DNA from: Lentzea atacamensis
Lineage (GTDB): Bacteria > Actinomycetota > Actinomycetes > Mycobacteriales > Pseudonocardiaceae
Assembly: GCF_003269295.1 (NCBI RefSeq)
Contig: NZ_QLTT01000001.1
Span: 1,011,635 to 1,075,634, forward strand
DNA length: 64,000 nt
Reading direction: 5' to 3'
Under the pieces are notes generated by a model. It was not told where the DNA came from and did no database searches. It saw only the letters and a list, made by a program, of their open reading frames with translations. The first letter of the stretch is position 1; every line of letters begins with the position of its first letter. This document shows positions 53,243 through 62,048 of this stretch, in pieces. The position numbers were made by a program, and so were the translations under genes.

Positions 53243-55123
53243 TCAGGTGGTGGGCAGCCAGATCCGCATGGTCGACGGGCCCCGGCGGGCCCAGCGGTGG
53301 TAGGGCCTCAGCTGCAGCGGGACGGGACTGCCGGGTCGGGCGGAGGGTTCGCCGTACGGCCACGCGGAGTCCTGCGGGGCCTCGAACACCGCCCGCACCA
53401 CCGCGCCGTCGCCCGCCTGCGCCGGGTCGTGCCCGGTGCAGACCCGAAGCGCGTCGAGGTCGTGATCCCCCAGCGACTCGGCGCACAGGACGAGCGGACC
53501 TCGTTCCACCGCAACGCAGCCACGCACGGCGTCGATGCGGGGATCGGGCCAGGTGAACCGCGGCCGCATCGGCAGCTCCAGCCGGATTTCGTCGCCGACG
53601 GCCCAGTTCCTGGTCAGCACGACGTCGCCTGGCGCGACCGGGCGGCGCTCGTGATCCACGACGAGCACCGCCCCGGTCGCCCAGCCCGGCACGCGCAGGC
53701 TGATCGACCAGGGTTCGCCGCCGCTCCTGGTCACCCGCACGGCCACGTCTCCCGTCTCCGGGTACGACGTGCGCACCCGCAGCCCGGCGGGACGGCCGTC
53801 GGCGAGGTGGGTGTCGACGTCGCACTCGGCGTACTGGTGCAGGCGCAGGCCGGTGTCGTCGGCGGTGACGAGGTAGGCCGACAGGCTCGCCAGCAGCCGG
53901 GCGATGTTCGGCAGGCAGCACGACACCTCGAACCACGGTGCCCGCAGGCCACCGCCGGCGTCGAGCCGCTCGCCACCGTTCGGTGGCTGCGCGGGCGTGC
54001 GCTGGTGCAGCGTGTTGGCGTAGAAGAAACTCCGGCCGTCGTCACCGATCGCCGTCGCGATCACGTTGTGCAGCACGCGTTCCGCGGCGTCTGCGTAGCG
54101 GTTGTCGCCGGTGGCCAGCAACAACCGTTGCGCGAGCATGACAGTGGCGACACTCGCGCACGTCTCCGAGTACGCCCGGTCCGCGGGGAGGACGAAGTCC
54201 TCTCCGAACGCCTCGTCCTGGTGACGTGACCCCATGCCGCCGGTGATGTGCGTGCGGCGCGCCCACGTGTTGCCGAACTGAGTGACCACCGCCGCGAGCA
54301 GGTCGTCGTCACCGGTCTCCACCGCGACGTCGACGGCCCCGCAGGCCAGGTACAGCGAGCGCACCGCGTGTCCGCGCAGCACGGTCGCCTTGCGCACGGG
54401 GACGTCGTCGTTGAAGTACGACCAGCCGAACTCGTGCTCGGGCAGGGTGCGGTGGCCACGCCGTTCGACCAGCAGCGCCGCCTGGTCGAGGTAGCGCTGC
54501 TCGCCTGTCACGCGTGCCAGTTCCACCAGAGCGGTCTCGATCTCCGGGTGCCCGCAGACACCCGCGCTGCCCGGCCCGAAGACCTCGCACACGTGATCGG
54601 CGGCGCGCCGGGCGATGTCCAGCAACGGCCCGGCGCCCGCGTTCCTGGTGCGAGCCACCGCGGCCTGCAGCAGGTGGCCCACGCAGTACAGCTCGTGGCC
54701 CCAGGCCAGGTCGCTGTAGCGCGGCCGCTGCCACGACCGGCCGAACGCGGTGCCGAGGTAGCCGTCCGCCGCCTGGGCCCCGCCGATCTGGGACGTGAGT
54801 GCTTCGATGCGGGCGTCGAGATCGCCGTCCGGGGACCGGCCGTGTTCCCACGACATCGCCTCGGTGATTTTGTAGACCTCGGAGTCGGAGAACTCCCGGC
54901 CTTTCCGCTCACGCGACCCGGCGCCGTTTCCGACGGCGGCGAAATTACCGGTCCAGCCGAGCTCGTCCATCCAGCCAAGCGCGTGCCAGAGCGTCGCCGA
55001 GCCGTTGACCCGTTGCCGCTCCGCCCAGAAGCCACCGGTGATGCGCACCTCGTCTGTCCCAAGTGGACGGAGCGGTCCGCGGGACGGAACCACCGGCCCG
55101 CGACTCGACTGGGTGTTGCGCAT
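53243..55123 (-). CDS. GH127-type beta-L-arabinofuranosidase (DUF1680)
   Basis: The 626-residue protein has no signal peptide, so it works in the cytoplasm. It matches the HypBA1-type GH127 family: an (alpha/alpha)6 barrel with GYLGTAFGRSWQRPRYSDLA, FVLPADRAYSETCASVATVM and APWFEVSCCLPNIARLLASL. The Glu-Thr-Cys and Cys-Cys positions match the Glu/three-Cys zinc site whose Cys is the nucleophile in HypBA1. It would release L-arabinose from beta-linked oligosaccharides after import. ATG 55123 is used. It opens the operon and faces the LacI gene, with operator-like sequence just upstream. Confidence 0.93.
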   Translation of the reverse strand: MRNTQSSRGPVVPSRGPLRPLGTDEVRITGGFWAERQRVNGSATLWHALGWMDELGWTGNFAAVGNGAGSRERKGREFSDSEVYKITEAMSWEHGRSPDGDLDARIEALTSQIGGAQAADGYLGTAFGRSWQRPRYSDLAWGHELYCVGHLLQAAVARTRNAGAGPLLDIARRAADHVCEVFGPGSAGVCGHPEIETALVELARVTGEQRYLDQAALLVERRGHRTLPEHEFGWSYFNDDVPVRKATVLRGHAVRSLYLACGAVDVAVETGDDDLLAAVVTQFGNTWARRTHITGGMGSRHQDEAFGEDFVLPADRAYSETCASVATVMLAQRLLLATGDNRYADAAERVLHNVIATAIGDDGRSFFYANTLHQRTPAQPPNGGERLDAGGGLRAPWFEVSCCLPNIARLLASLSAYLVTADDTGLRLHQYAECDVDTHLADGRPAGLRVRTSYPETGDVAVRVTRSGGEPWSISLRVPGWATGAVLVVDHERRPVAPGDVVLTRNWAVGDEIRLELPMRPRFTWPDPRIDAVRGCVAVERGPLVLCAESLGDHDLDALRVCTGHDPAQAGDGAVVRAVFEAPQDSAWPYGEPSARPGSPVPLQLRPYHRWARRGPSTMRIWLPTT

Positions 55124-55150
55124 CGTTGCCACGTAACGCACTCTGGAGAC

Positions 55151-55164
55151 CGAAAACGATTTCG
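55151..55164. promoter_or_regulatory. LacI-type operator upstream of GH127 operon
   Basis: CGAAAACGATTTCG is a near-perfect palindrome of the CGAAA-N-CG-N-TTTCG type typical for LacI regulators. It is 28 bases from the GH127 start. A related CGAAAGGATTTCG lies at 55216-55228 just before the LacI start codon. Confidence 0.65.
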
Positions 55165-55228
55165 ACAATGCGCCATAAGTCGCAGAAATCGTCGAATGAA
55201 CAGTCGAATCGCGTTCGAAAGGATTTCG

Positions 55229-56239
55229 ATGGGCAGACGACGATCCGAGACGGTGACGCTGAGGGACGTGGCCCTGCTGGCGGGCGTGTCGATCGCCACG
55301 GCGTCCAAAGCGATCAACAACCGCGACGAGGTGGCCGCGAACACGAGGGCTCGCGTGCTGCGGGCGGCGGCCGAACTGTCCTTTCGCCCCAACGTTCTAG
55401 CCCAGGGCCTCGTGGCCGGCCGCACCCGTGCGATCGGCCTGCTCACCGACGAGCTCGACGGCCGGTTCGCCATCCCGATCCTGCTCGGCGCCGAGAACGC
55501 CCTGTCCGACCAGCAGATGTCGGTGCTGCTGTGCGACACCCGCGGCGACGCGATCCGCCGCAACCACTACATCCGGACCCTGCTGGCTCGCCAGGTGGAC
55601 GGTTTCATCATCGTCGGCGACAGCAACGACCTGCACCTCTCGCTGACCGCCGACCTCCCGGTGCCCGCGGTGTACGTGTACTGCCGCTCCACGAACCCGG
55701 GGGACCTCTGCCTGGTGTCCGACGACGAGGGCGGTGCCCTGCTCGCCGTCGAGCACCTGATCGCGTTGCGCCGCAAGCACATCGCCCACATCACCGGCCC
55801 TCAGTCCTATCGCGCGGCTCGCGACCGCGCCGCCGCGGCCCGCACCGTCCTGGGCGATCACGGCCTGGCGCTGGCCGGCGGCCAGCCGCTGCACGGCGAG
55901 TGGTCGCAACACTGGGGCAGGCACGCCACGAGGTTGCTGATGGCCACCACTCCCGAGGTGGACGCCATCTTCTGCGGCAACGACCAGATCGCCAGCGGTG
56001 CCGCGCAGGCGCTCGCGAGTCTCGGCCGGCAAGTCCCCGACGACGTCGCGATCGTCGGCTACGACAACTGGGAGATCTTCGCCGCGGACTGCAGGCCACC
56101 GCTCACCACGATCGACCTCAACCTGCAGCAGCTCGGCGAGACCGCGGTGCGGCACCTGCTCGCGGCCCTCGGCGGCACACCGGCGTCCGGCGTGGTCCGC
56201 CAGCCGTGCCGCCTCGTGGTGCGCGAGTCGACGGCTTGA
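55229..56239 (+). CDS. LacI-family transcriptional regulator
   Basis: ATG 55229 follows AAAGGA. The 336-residue protein has the LacI helix-turn-helix and hinge (TLRDVALLAGVSIATASKAI; RVLRAAAELSFRPNVLAQGL) and a sugar-binding domain (FCGNDQIASGAAQALASLG; VAIVGYDNWEIFAADCRPPL). It is divergent from the arabinofuranoside operon and should repress it through the palindrome between the genes, with an arabinose-type sugar as inducer. Confidence 0.94.
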   Translation: MGRRRSETVTLRDVALLAGVSIATASKAINNRDEVAANTRARVLRAAAELSFRPNVLAQGLVAGRTRAIGLLTDELDGRFAIPILLGAENALSDQQMSVLLCDTRGDAIRRNHYIRTLLARQVDGFIIVGDSNDLHLSLTADLPVPAVYVYCRSTNPGDLCLVSDDEGGALLAVEHLIALRRKHIAHITGPQSYRAARDRAAAARTVLGDHGLALAGGQPLHGEWSQHWGRHATRLLMATTPEVDAIFCGNDQIASGAAQALASLGRQVPDDVAIVGYDNWEIFAADCRPPLTTIDLNLQQLGETAVRHLLAALGGTPASGVVRQPCRLVVRESTA

Positions 56240-56280
56240 GGCCCGTCAGAGAAAGATCCCGGTCGCCCGCACGCTTGCTG

Positions 56281-56307
56281 CATATGATGTGCAAGTGCGC
56301 TCATATG
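56281..56307. promoter_or_regulatory. inverted repeat at GNAT gene start
   Basis: CATATGA and TCATATG arms are separated by 13 bases, spanning GTG 56295. It is a possible operator or a hairpin over the start codon. Confidence 0.4.
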
Positions 56308-56828
56308 GCATCAGGGTGGCGACTGCGGACGACCTCGGCGAGGCGCGAGCGGTGATGCTCGACGCCGTCTACCGCGACTTCGGCACGGGCTACGTGCCGA
56401 AGTGGCACCAGGACATCATTGATCTCGCGGGTTTCTACGCCGCCCCCGACCGCCACGTCCTGCTCGTCGCCTACGACGAGGCCGACGGCGCGATCGTCGC
56501 CACCGGCGCGCTGGACTCGCGAGGACCGAGGCAGCCGCAGTGGCTGGCCGACCGCTACCCCGACGGGGAGACCGCCCAGGTGCGGCGGGTGTACGTGCGG
56601 CCGGAACACCGCAGACGTGGACTGGCCGGCCGGTTGGTCGGCGAACTGCTGGACTTCGCCGCGCGGGACGACCGGTACCGCGCGGTGTACCTGCACGCCT
56701 ACCGCCACTCCCCCGGCGCGCTGGACCTGTGGCGCACGCTCGGCAAGGAGATCTGGGCGGAAGACGACGTGGTGCACTTCGAGATCCCCCTGGACCACCC
56801 GGCCGAGCGCGGCCTCACAGCTGGTTGA
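56295..56828 (+). CDS. GNAT-family N-acetyltransferase
   Basis: GTG 56295 gives 177 residues (GTG 56289 is possible). The acetyl-CoA motif is RVYVRPEHRRRGLAGRLVGE, with the later AVYLHAYRHSPGALDLWRTL segment. Substrate unknown. Its start lies in an inverted repeat, and its end overlaps the convergent VOC gene by 14 bases. Confidence 0.88.
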   Translation: MRSYGIRVATADDLGEARAVMLDAVYRDFGTGYVPKWHQDIIDLAGFYAAPDRHVLLVAYDEADGAIVATGALDSRGPRQPQWLADRYPDGETAQVRRVYVRPEHRRRGLAGRLVGELLDFAARDDRYRAVYLHAYRHSPGALDLWRTLGKEIWAEDDVVHFEIPLDHPAERGLTAG

Positions 56829-57237
56829 TGCGCACCAGGTTGCCGGCCGGGTCGCGGAACGCGCAGTCCCGCACTCCCCACGGCTGGTCCTCCGGCTCCT
56901 GCAGCACCTCGGCCGAGCCTTCCTTCTCCACCCACGCCTTGGCGCGGTCGAAGGTGCCCTGGAGGTCCTTGGAAGCGAGCGAGACCGCCGTGTAGACGCC
57001 CTTGGCCATCAGCACGGCGATCGTGCGCCGTTCCTCGTCGCTCACGCCGGGGTCGGCGGCGGGCGGGTGCAGCACGATCCCGGTCTCCGGCTGGCCGGGC
57101 GGGCCGACGGTGATCCAGCGCATGGTGCCCTGACCGACGTCCTGGCGGACCTCGAAGCCAAGCCCGTCGCGGAAGAAGCCGAGGGACTTCTCGGGGTCGT
57201 CTGCCGGCAGGAACGCGGCGGCGATGATGACTGACAT
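56815..57237 (-). CDS. VOC-family (glyoxalase/bleomycin-resistance type) protein
   Basis: The 140-residue protein has two beta-alpha-beta-beta-beta units of the vicinal-oxygen-chelate fold (LPADDPEKSLGFFRDGLGFE; EPEDQPWGVRDCAFRDPAGN). It may be a small-molecule-binding resistance protein or a dioxygenase-type enzyme. It follows the AraC-type regulator gene by 10 bases, a frequent pairing in actinomycetes. Confidence 0.9.
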   Translation of the reverse strand: MSVIIAAAFLPADDPEKSLGFFRDGLGFEVRQDVGQGTMRWITVGPPGQPETGIVLHPPAADPGVSDEERRTIAVLMAKGVYTAVSLASKDLQGTFDRAKAWVEKEGSAEVLQEPEDQPWGVRDCAFRDPAGNLVRINQL

Positions 57238-57247
57238 GGTGGTCAAC

Positions 57248-57694
57248 TTAATCGGACGAACCGGCCGCCGCTTCTCGATTCCTGATCGGACGCATCACTG
57301 CCTTGGCGAGACAGTTCGGGATGCCGTGGCCGTCCTCCGCCGCGACCTTCTTGTACTGGCTGGGCGACATGCCGACGAGCTCGGAGAAGCGGGTGCTGAA
57401 CGTGCCGAGCGAGGTGCAGCCGACCTCGAAGCAGACCTCGGTGACGGTCATGTCGCCGCGCCGCAGCAGAGTCATGGCCCGCTCGATTCGGCGGGTCATG
57501 AGGTAGCTGTAGGGCGACTCGCCGAACGCCGCGCGGAACGCCCTCGACAGGTGACCCGCGGACAGGTGCACGCCGCGAGCCAGTGCCGCGACGTCGAGCG
57601 GCTGGCGGTACTCGCGGTCGATGCGGTCGCGGACCTTGCGGAGCAGGACGAGCTCCTGCAGGCGCGGGTCCTTGGCGGGCGCGGCGTCTTTCAC
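57248..57694 (-). CDS. AraC-family transcriptional regulator
   Basis: GTG 57694 gives 148 residues made almost only of the AraC DNA-binding domain: two helix-turn-helix motifs (DVAALARGVHLSAGHLSRAF; VTEVCFEVGCTSLGTFSTRF followed by VGMSPSQYKK). The small size without ligand domain fits one-domain AraC regulators. It is co-transcribed with the VOC gene and probably controls it. Confidence 0.9.
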   Translation of the reverse strand: MKDAAPAKDPRLQELVLLRKVRDRIDREYRQPLDVAALARGVHLSAGHLSRAFRAAFGESPYSYLMTRRIERAMTLLRRGDMTVTEVCFEVGCTSLGTFSTRFSELVGMSPSQYKKVAAEDGHGIPNCLAKAVMRPIRNREAAAGSSD

Positions 57695-57863
57695 GACGAA
57701 CAGCCTAAGCCCCGGGACTGCCGGACCGATGCACACTCGCCGCGCGGACCGTCCAGCGAAATCTCGAAGAAGGCCAGAGGAATTCAGGTCGAATCCGTCT
57801 CGATAGGGGATTCGACGTTTGTGAGGGGGTGTCCGAAACCTTTTCGCTCGCTAACCTCCGGGC

Positions 57864-58640
57864 ATGTTCCCTGCAGGCATCACTTCCCGTCTCACCAAAT
57901 CCCTTTTCGTCGGAGGTACCGCCGTCGTTCTGGCAATGGGGATGACGAACAACGCCTCAGCCGCCGTGCTGACCCCGCTTCCCGCGAACGCCACCTCGTT
58001 CCAGCAGACTTTCCAGCCGTTCTTCGACTACGACAGCGACAGCTGTCTGCCCGTCGCGGCCATCGACAGCAGCGGGAAGCTCAACGGCGGCCTCGACGAC
58101 AGCGGGCCCGTCACCGGCCAGTGCCGTAGCGGCCACCTCGGCAACGCCAACACCTATTCACGGGCCAAGTGCAACAACGGCTGGTGCGCCATCTCCTACG
58201 CCCTGTACTTCGAAAAGGACATGAGCTGCGCCGGCTGCACTCCCACGTCGCACCGCCACGACTGGGAAGGCGTCGTGGTGTGGGTGCCGCAAGGGCAGTC
58301 GACCCCCGGCTTCGTGTCCGTGTCCCGGCACGGCCAGTACGAGACCAGGTCGTGGGGCAACGTGCCGGCGAAGACCGGCGTCCGCCCGAGGGTCGTTTAT
58401 CACAAGGACGGTGGCAGCACGCACGTCATGCGTTTCGCGGGAGCCGACGAACGGCCGGAGGCCTGGGGTGACGGCGGCTGGGACATGCCCGCCCTGCTCA
58501 GCTGGGAGAACCTCGACCCGACCCTGCGGGACAAGCTGAACGGGTCCTCGTGGGGCGACGCCAACTTCCCGTTGCAGGACAGCAGGTGGACGACAGAGCT
58601 GTCCAGGGCCAAGCCTTCCGGCATCCCGTTCCAGCCCTGA
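57864..58640 (+). CDS. secreted NPP1/NLP family protein
   Basis: The 258-residue protein has a signal peptide (1-33, ending NASA-A) and the necrosis- and ethylene-inducing-like protein core with the heptapeptide SHRHDWE (consensus GHRHDWE), which holds metal-binding His, Asp and Glu in known cytolysins. Four Cys lie at SCLPV, GQCRS, AKCNN and GWCAI, plus a CAGC pair. NLPs of plant-associated microbes disrupt eudicot membranes; bacterial copies may serve in plant association. A strong terminator separates it from the convergent chitinase gene. Confidence 0.9.
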   Translation: MFPAGITSRLTKSLFVGGTAVVLAMGMTNNASAAVLTPLPANATSFQQTFQPFFDYDSDSCLPVAAIDSSGKLNGGLDDSGPVTGQCRSGHLGNANTYSRAKCNNGWCAISYALYFEKDMSCAGCTPTSHRHDWEGVVVWVPQGQSTPGFVSVSRHGQYETRSWGNVPAKTGVRPRVVYHKDGGSTHVMRFAGADERPEAWGDGGWDMPALLSWENLDPTLRDKLNGSSWGDANFPLQDSRWTTELSRAKPSGIPFQP

Positions 58641-58658
58641 TCTTCGCGTCGAAGAATC

Positions 58659-58704
58659 GTCGTGGGTGGTTTCCGTCGTCACCACAACGGAAACCACCCA
58701 CGAC
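58659..58704. terminator. bidirectional terminator between NLP and chitinase genes
   Basis: An 18-bp perfect inverted repeat (GTCGTGGGTGGTTTCCGT and its complement) surrounds a 10-base loop. It lies between two convergent stops and can end both transcripts. Confidence 0.88.
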
Positions 58705-58709
58705 CTCAC

Positions 58710-61031
58710 TCAGCAGGCGCCCTGGTCGCGCCAGACGCCCCACTCACCGGTGGTGCCGGGCTCCTCGCCCTTCGTCCACCACTGGGCCCGCCACTTGCGG
58801 CCCTTGTGCGACACCTCGTTGCCACCGGTGTAGACCTGCTCGCGGTCCCACGCGGGCAGCGCGCAGGCCGGAGGGTTCGAGGTGGTCGTCGTCGTGGTGG
58901 TCGTGGACGTGGTCGTCGGCGTCGTACCACCGCCGATGCGCGGGTGATCAGCCGAGATCGCGTACGACTGGCCGCCGAACGTGAACACGAAGTTCGACGG
59001 CGTCGAGATCGGCAGCTGGTAGCTGACCGTCATCTCGATCGAGGCGCCAGGAGCCAGCGACTGCCATGACGGCAGCGTCAGCTCCGCCCTCTGGAAGTCG
59101 CCCTTCAGGCCACCGACGTTCGACCCGCTGTGGCCCTTCGTCACGACCCTGAGCCCGAAGCCGGACTGGTCGGCCATGCTGCCCGGCGCGCTGGTGCCGT
59201 AGTCGAACGCGATCTTCGTGCCACCGGGGATCGTGACGTTCGACCGGTTGGTGAACTTGATCTTCGGCGTGATCGGGTAGTTGTTGTCGCCCAGCGCGAA
59301 GCCGTGGACGTCCACGTCGACCGCGAGCGACTGCGTCTGCTGCGTCGTGGCCTTCGCGGCACCGTAAGGCGCCGCGCCGTTCAGGCCGGTGTTGATGGTG
59401 GACAGCAGCGTGTCGCCGATGAAGTACTCCTTCTTCACGGAGTCGTACCTGTAGTCGCCGGCGAGCTCCCAGATCATGATGCCGCCGAGACCCTTGTCCC
59501 GCACGTACTTCGCCTTCTCCGCGATCGACTGCTCGGTCTCGGTGGAGAGGAACACCTTCTTGTCGTTGTTCCACAGCCACGGCGACTTCAGCGTCGTGTC
59601 GTAGTACGGCGTGTAGGTGCCGGTCAGGCGGTCCGTCGGGTCGTTGACCGGGTCGAGCCCGTACTGCGACGAGTACGAACCGGTGACCTTCGCCTCGAGG
59701 TTCTTGGTGTGCCACAACGGGTTCACGCCGGACGGAACCTCGGCACCACCGGCGGTGACGTCGTGCCAGATGTTGTCGATGCCGGTCGCGCCGTTGCCGC
59801 ACGGCGTGGTCGAGCCGACCGACGAACCGGTGCCGGGCGGGCACTTCGACTGGTCGGGCAGCGCCGCCCTGCCCCACAACCCGTTCGTGCCACCGGTGAC
59901 GCCCTGCCAGCCGCGCGAGTAGAACGGCACGCCGATGTTGATGCGCCCGGCCTGCATGGCCCCGCGGTAGTAGTGGTAGGCCCAGTCGGTGTTGAGGTAA
60001 CCCATGCCCTCGTACTGCGGTGCCGTGTACACGCCACCGGCCGCGAGCTCACCGTCCTTGCCGTCGTCGTACAGGGCGGCGTTCGGGCCGACGAAGTGGT
60101 TCCACGAGCCGTGCAGGTCGTAGCTCATGACGTTGAGGTAGTCGAGGTACTTGACGACCTGGTACGACTCCTGACCGCGCAGCAGCCAGCCGGACGCGGG
60201 CACGGCGGCGGTCAGCAGGTAGTGCCTGCCGTCGGCCGCACCGGCGCGGTCGAGCTTCTCCCGCAGCGTCTTCATGATCGCCTGGTAGCCGGCCCACAGC
60301 GTGCCGCGGTTGGCGTTGGAGATCCAGAAGTCGTCCGGGTTGCCCGCGTGGTTGTTCGACGTCGCGTACTCGTAGTCGATGTCCGCGCCGTTGAAGCCGT
60401 ACTGGCGCAGGAACGCGACCACGCTGTCTGCGAACGTGTCGATCGCCGCCTGCGACTGGCCGAGCTTGTAGAAGCCGCCCGACGCGTTGCGCGTGCCGTC
60501 GGGGTTGAAGAAGCCACCGGTCTCAGCCCAGCCGCCGACGGAGATCAGCGTCTTGACGTTCGGGTGCTGCTTCTTGAACTTCGTCAGCTGGTTGAAGTGC
60601 CCCTTGTAGGACAGCGACGGGTCCATCTCGGCACCCGGCACACCCGGCCATTCCATGCCGATGGACGAGTTGTTCGCGTCCTGGGCACCGACCGAGATCT
60701 TGTTCTGCGCGTCGATGTGCGCGAACGCGTAGTTGAGGTGCGTGACCTTGGTCCAGGGGATGTCCTTCGCCAGGTAGCCGGGCTGACCGTTCTTGCCGGT
60801 CCGCCAGCTGGTGAAGTACCCGATCACGCGACGGGACTTGTCAGAGCCCATGGTCTCGCGGCCGGCGGTGTCGTAGACGGTGCAGTAAGGCACCTCGACG
60901 CCCGGCGTCTTGTACAGCCCGTCCGGCCGGCAGTCCTCGTGGGCTGCGGCTGCGGAGGGAGCGTGGGTCACGGCTATCACGGTGCCGGCTAAGAGAGCCA
61001 GCACCGGGACCAATCTGGTGAGCAGGCGCAA
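58710..61031 (-). CDS. secreted GH18 chitinase with chitin-binding domain
   Basis: The 773-residue protein has a signal peptide (1-29), a GH18 barrel (residues about 65-545) with KTLISVGGWAETGGFF and the catalytic GADIDYEYA (DxDxE form, Glu proton donor), an accessory beta domain (about 565-690), a Thr-rich linker, and a C-terminal CBM5/12 (ALPAWDREQVYTGGNEVSHK; KWRAQWWTKGEEPG). A DasR-like site lies 50 bases upstream. It degrades chitin outside the cell. Confidence 0.95.
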   Translation of the reverse strand: MRLLTRLVPVLALLAGTVIAVTHAPSAAAAHEDCRPDGLYKTPGVEVPYCTVYDTAGRETMGSDKSRRVIGYFTSWRTGKNGQPGYLAKDIPWTKVTHLNYAFAHIDAQNKISVGAQDANNSSIGMEWPGVPGAEMDPSLSYKGHFNQLTKFKKQHPNVKTLISVGGWAETGGFFNPDGTRNASGGFYKLGQSQAAIDTFADSVVAFLRQYGFNGADIDYEYATSNNHAGNPDDFWISNANRGTLWAGYQAIMKTLREKLDRAGAADGRHYLLTAAVPASGWLLRGQESYQVVKYLDYLNVMSYDLHGSWNHFVGPNAALYDDGKDGELAAGGVYTAPQYEGMGYLNTDWAYHYYRGAMQAGRINIGVPFYSRGWQGVTGGTNGLWGRAALPDQSKCPPGTGSSVGSTTPCGNGATGIDNIWHDVTAGGAEVPSGVNPLWHTKNLEAKVTGSYSSQYGLDPVNDPTDRLTGTYTPYYDTTLKSPWLWNNDKKVFLSTETEQSIAEKAKYVRDKGLGGIMIWELAGDYRYDSVKKEYFIGDTLLSTINTGLNGAAPYGAAKATTQQTQSLAVDVDVHGFALGDNNYPITPKIKFTNRSNVTIPGGTKIAFDYGTSAPGSMADQSGFGLRVVTKGHSGSNVGGLKGDFQRAELTLPSWQSLAPGASIEMTVSYQLPISTPSNFVFTFGGQSYAISADHPRIGGGTTPTTTSTTTTTTTTSNPPACALPAWDREQVYTGGNEVSHKGRKWRAQWWTKGEEPGTTGEWGVWRDQGAC

Positions 61032-61080
61032 GGGAAGGACCTCCTGGCTAGGGCGGCGGCCACTGCCCGGAACGGTAAAA

Positions 61081-61092
61081 TGGTCCAGACCT
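61081..61092. promoter_or_regulatory. DasR-like (dre) site upstream of chitinase
   Basis: TGGTCCAGACCT matches the core of the dre consensus TGGTCTAGACCA at 10 of 12 positions. It lies 50 bases before the chitinase start. In Streptomyces such sites place chitinases under GlcNAc-responsive DasR control. Confidence 0.65.
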
Positions 61093-61162
61093 TTGCGTCA
61101 ATACTCGATCACCAACATCGCTGTCAGGTAACGTCGGCTCGGGCGCGTCGCGACAGCCAGGT

Positions 61163-61510
61163 ATGCGCATCGCTTCCGCCGCCGCCCTGCTGTTGCTGGC
61201 CTCCGCGTGCTCTCCCACACCGCCGCCGACAGCGACCACCCAGCCTTCCGAGCAGAAGACGCCCACCACGACGGCCACCGCCGCGAAGACCTGCACGGTG
61301 CCGGACGTCGTCGGCATGATCCACCAGACCGCGCAGGACACCATGCAGGCGGCCGGCCTGTTCTTCCTCAGCGAGGAGGACGCGTCCGGCCAGGGGCGCC
61401 TGCTCATCAACGACCGCAACTGGAAGACCACCGCGCAGAGCGTGGCGGCCGGCACGGTCGTCGACTGCAACACGCGGATCAAGCTGTCCGCCACGAAGAT
61501 CGACGAGTAG
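61163..61510 (+). CDS. PASTA-domain lipoprotein
   Basis: The 115-residue protein has a lipobox (LLLASACSP), a Thr/Pro-rich spacer and one PASTA-like domain (TVPDVVGMIHQTAQDTMQAAG, ending RIKLSA). PASTA domains bind peptidoglycan fragments. A lone anchored PASTA unit may be a cell-wall sensor or binding protein. Confidence 0.85.
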   Translation: MRIASAAALLLLASACSPTPPPTATTQPSEQKTPTTTATAAKTCTVPDVVGMIHQTAQDTMQAAGLFFLSEEDASGQGRLLINDRNWKTTAQSVAAGTVVDCNTRIKLSATKIDE

Positions 61511-61517
61511 TTCGCCG

Positions 61518-61542
61518 ATCACTGACATTGGATGTCAGTGAT
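61518..61542. promoter_or_regulatory. perfect inverted repeat between lipoprotein and DUF1579-like gene
   Basis: ATCACTGACAT and ATGTCAGTGAT arms, 11 bp each, flank a TGG loop, followed by GCAGTTTT. It could be a terminator for the upstream gene, or an operator, since it ends 19 bases before the next start codon. Confidence 0.6.
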
Positions 61543-61561
61543 GCAGTTTTAGCTTCCTCCC

Positions 61562-62008
61562 ATGAGCGAGCACGATTTCGACTTCTTCCACGGGCACTGG
61601 CACGTGGCCAACCGCAAGATCGCCGACATCCCCGGACGCGGCACCGAGTGGGTCGAGTTCGACGCGACGAGCGAGTGCAGGCCGGTGCTGGGCGGCGGGG
61701 CGAACGTCGACAACCTCCGCGCCGCGGACTGGGAGGGCATGACCCTGCGGCAGTACGACCCCGAACAGCAGGTGTGGCGCATCTGGTGGGCCTCGAGCCG
61801 CGCGCCCGGCCACCTCGACCCGCCGCTGGAGGGCCGGTTCACCGACGGGCACGGCGTGTTCTTCGGTGACGACGTGGTCGGCGGGCACGAGGTGAAGCTG
61901 CGGTTCGACTGGACGGCGGGCGACGAGCCCGTGTGGCAGCAGCAGTTCTCCTACGACGGCGGCGAGACCTGGGAGACGAACTGGGTCATGCGCTTCACCC
62001 GCGTCTGA
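61562..62008 (+). CDS. DUF1579-like protein
   Basis: The 148-residue protein opens DFDFFHGHWHVANRKI and contains WRIWWASSRAPGHLDPPLEG and WQQQFSYDGGETWETNWVMR, a beta-barrel pattern seen in DUF1579-type proteins of actinomycetes. Function unknown; lipocalin-like ligand binding is a guess. Confidence 0.82.
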   Translation: MSEHDFDFFHGHWHVANRKIADIPGRGTEWVEFDATSECRPVLGGGANVDNLRAADWEGMTLRQYDPEQQVWRIWWASSRAPGHLDPPLEGRFTDGHGVFFGDDVVGGHEVKLRFDWTAGDEPVWQQQFSYDGGETWETNWVMRFTRV

Positions 62009-62048
62009 CCGGCCGGTGGGCCGGGGCGACCCTGCCCACCGTGCCATG

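Noticed and set aside
58659-58704. Operator for the NLP or chitinase gene
   Set aside because: It lies between two convergent stop codons, so a terminator is the simpler reading.
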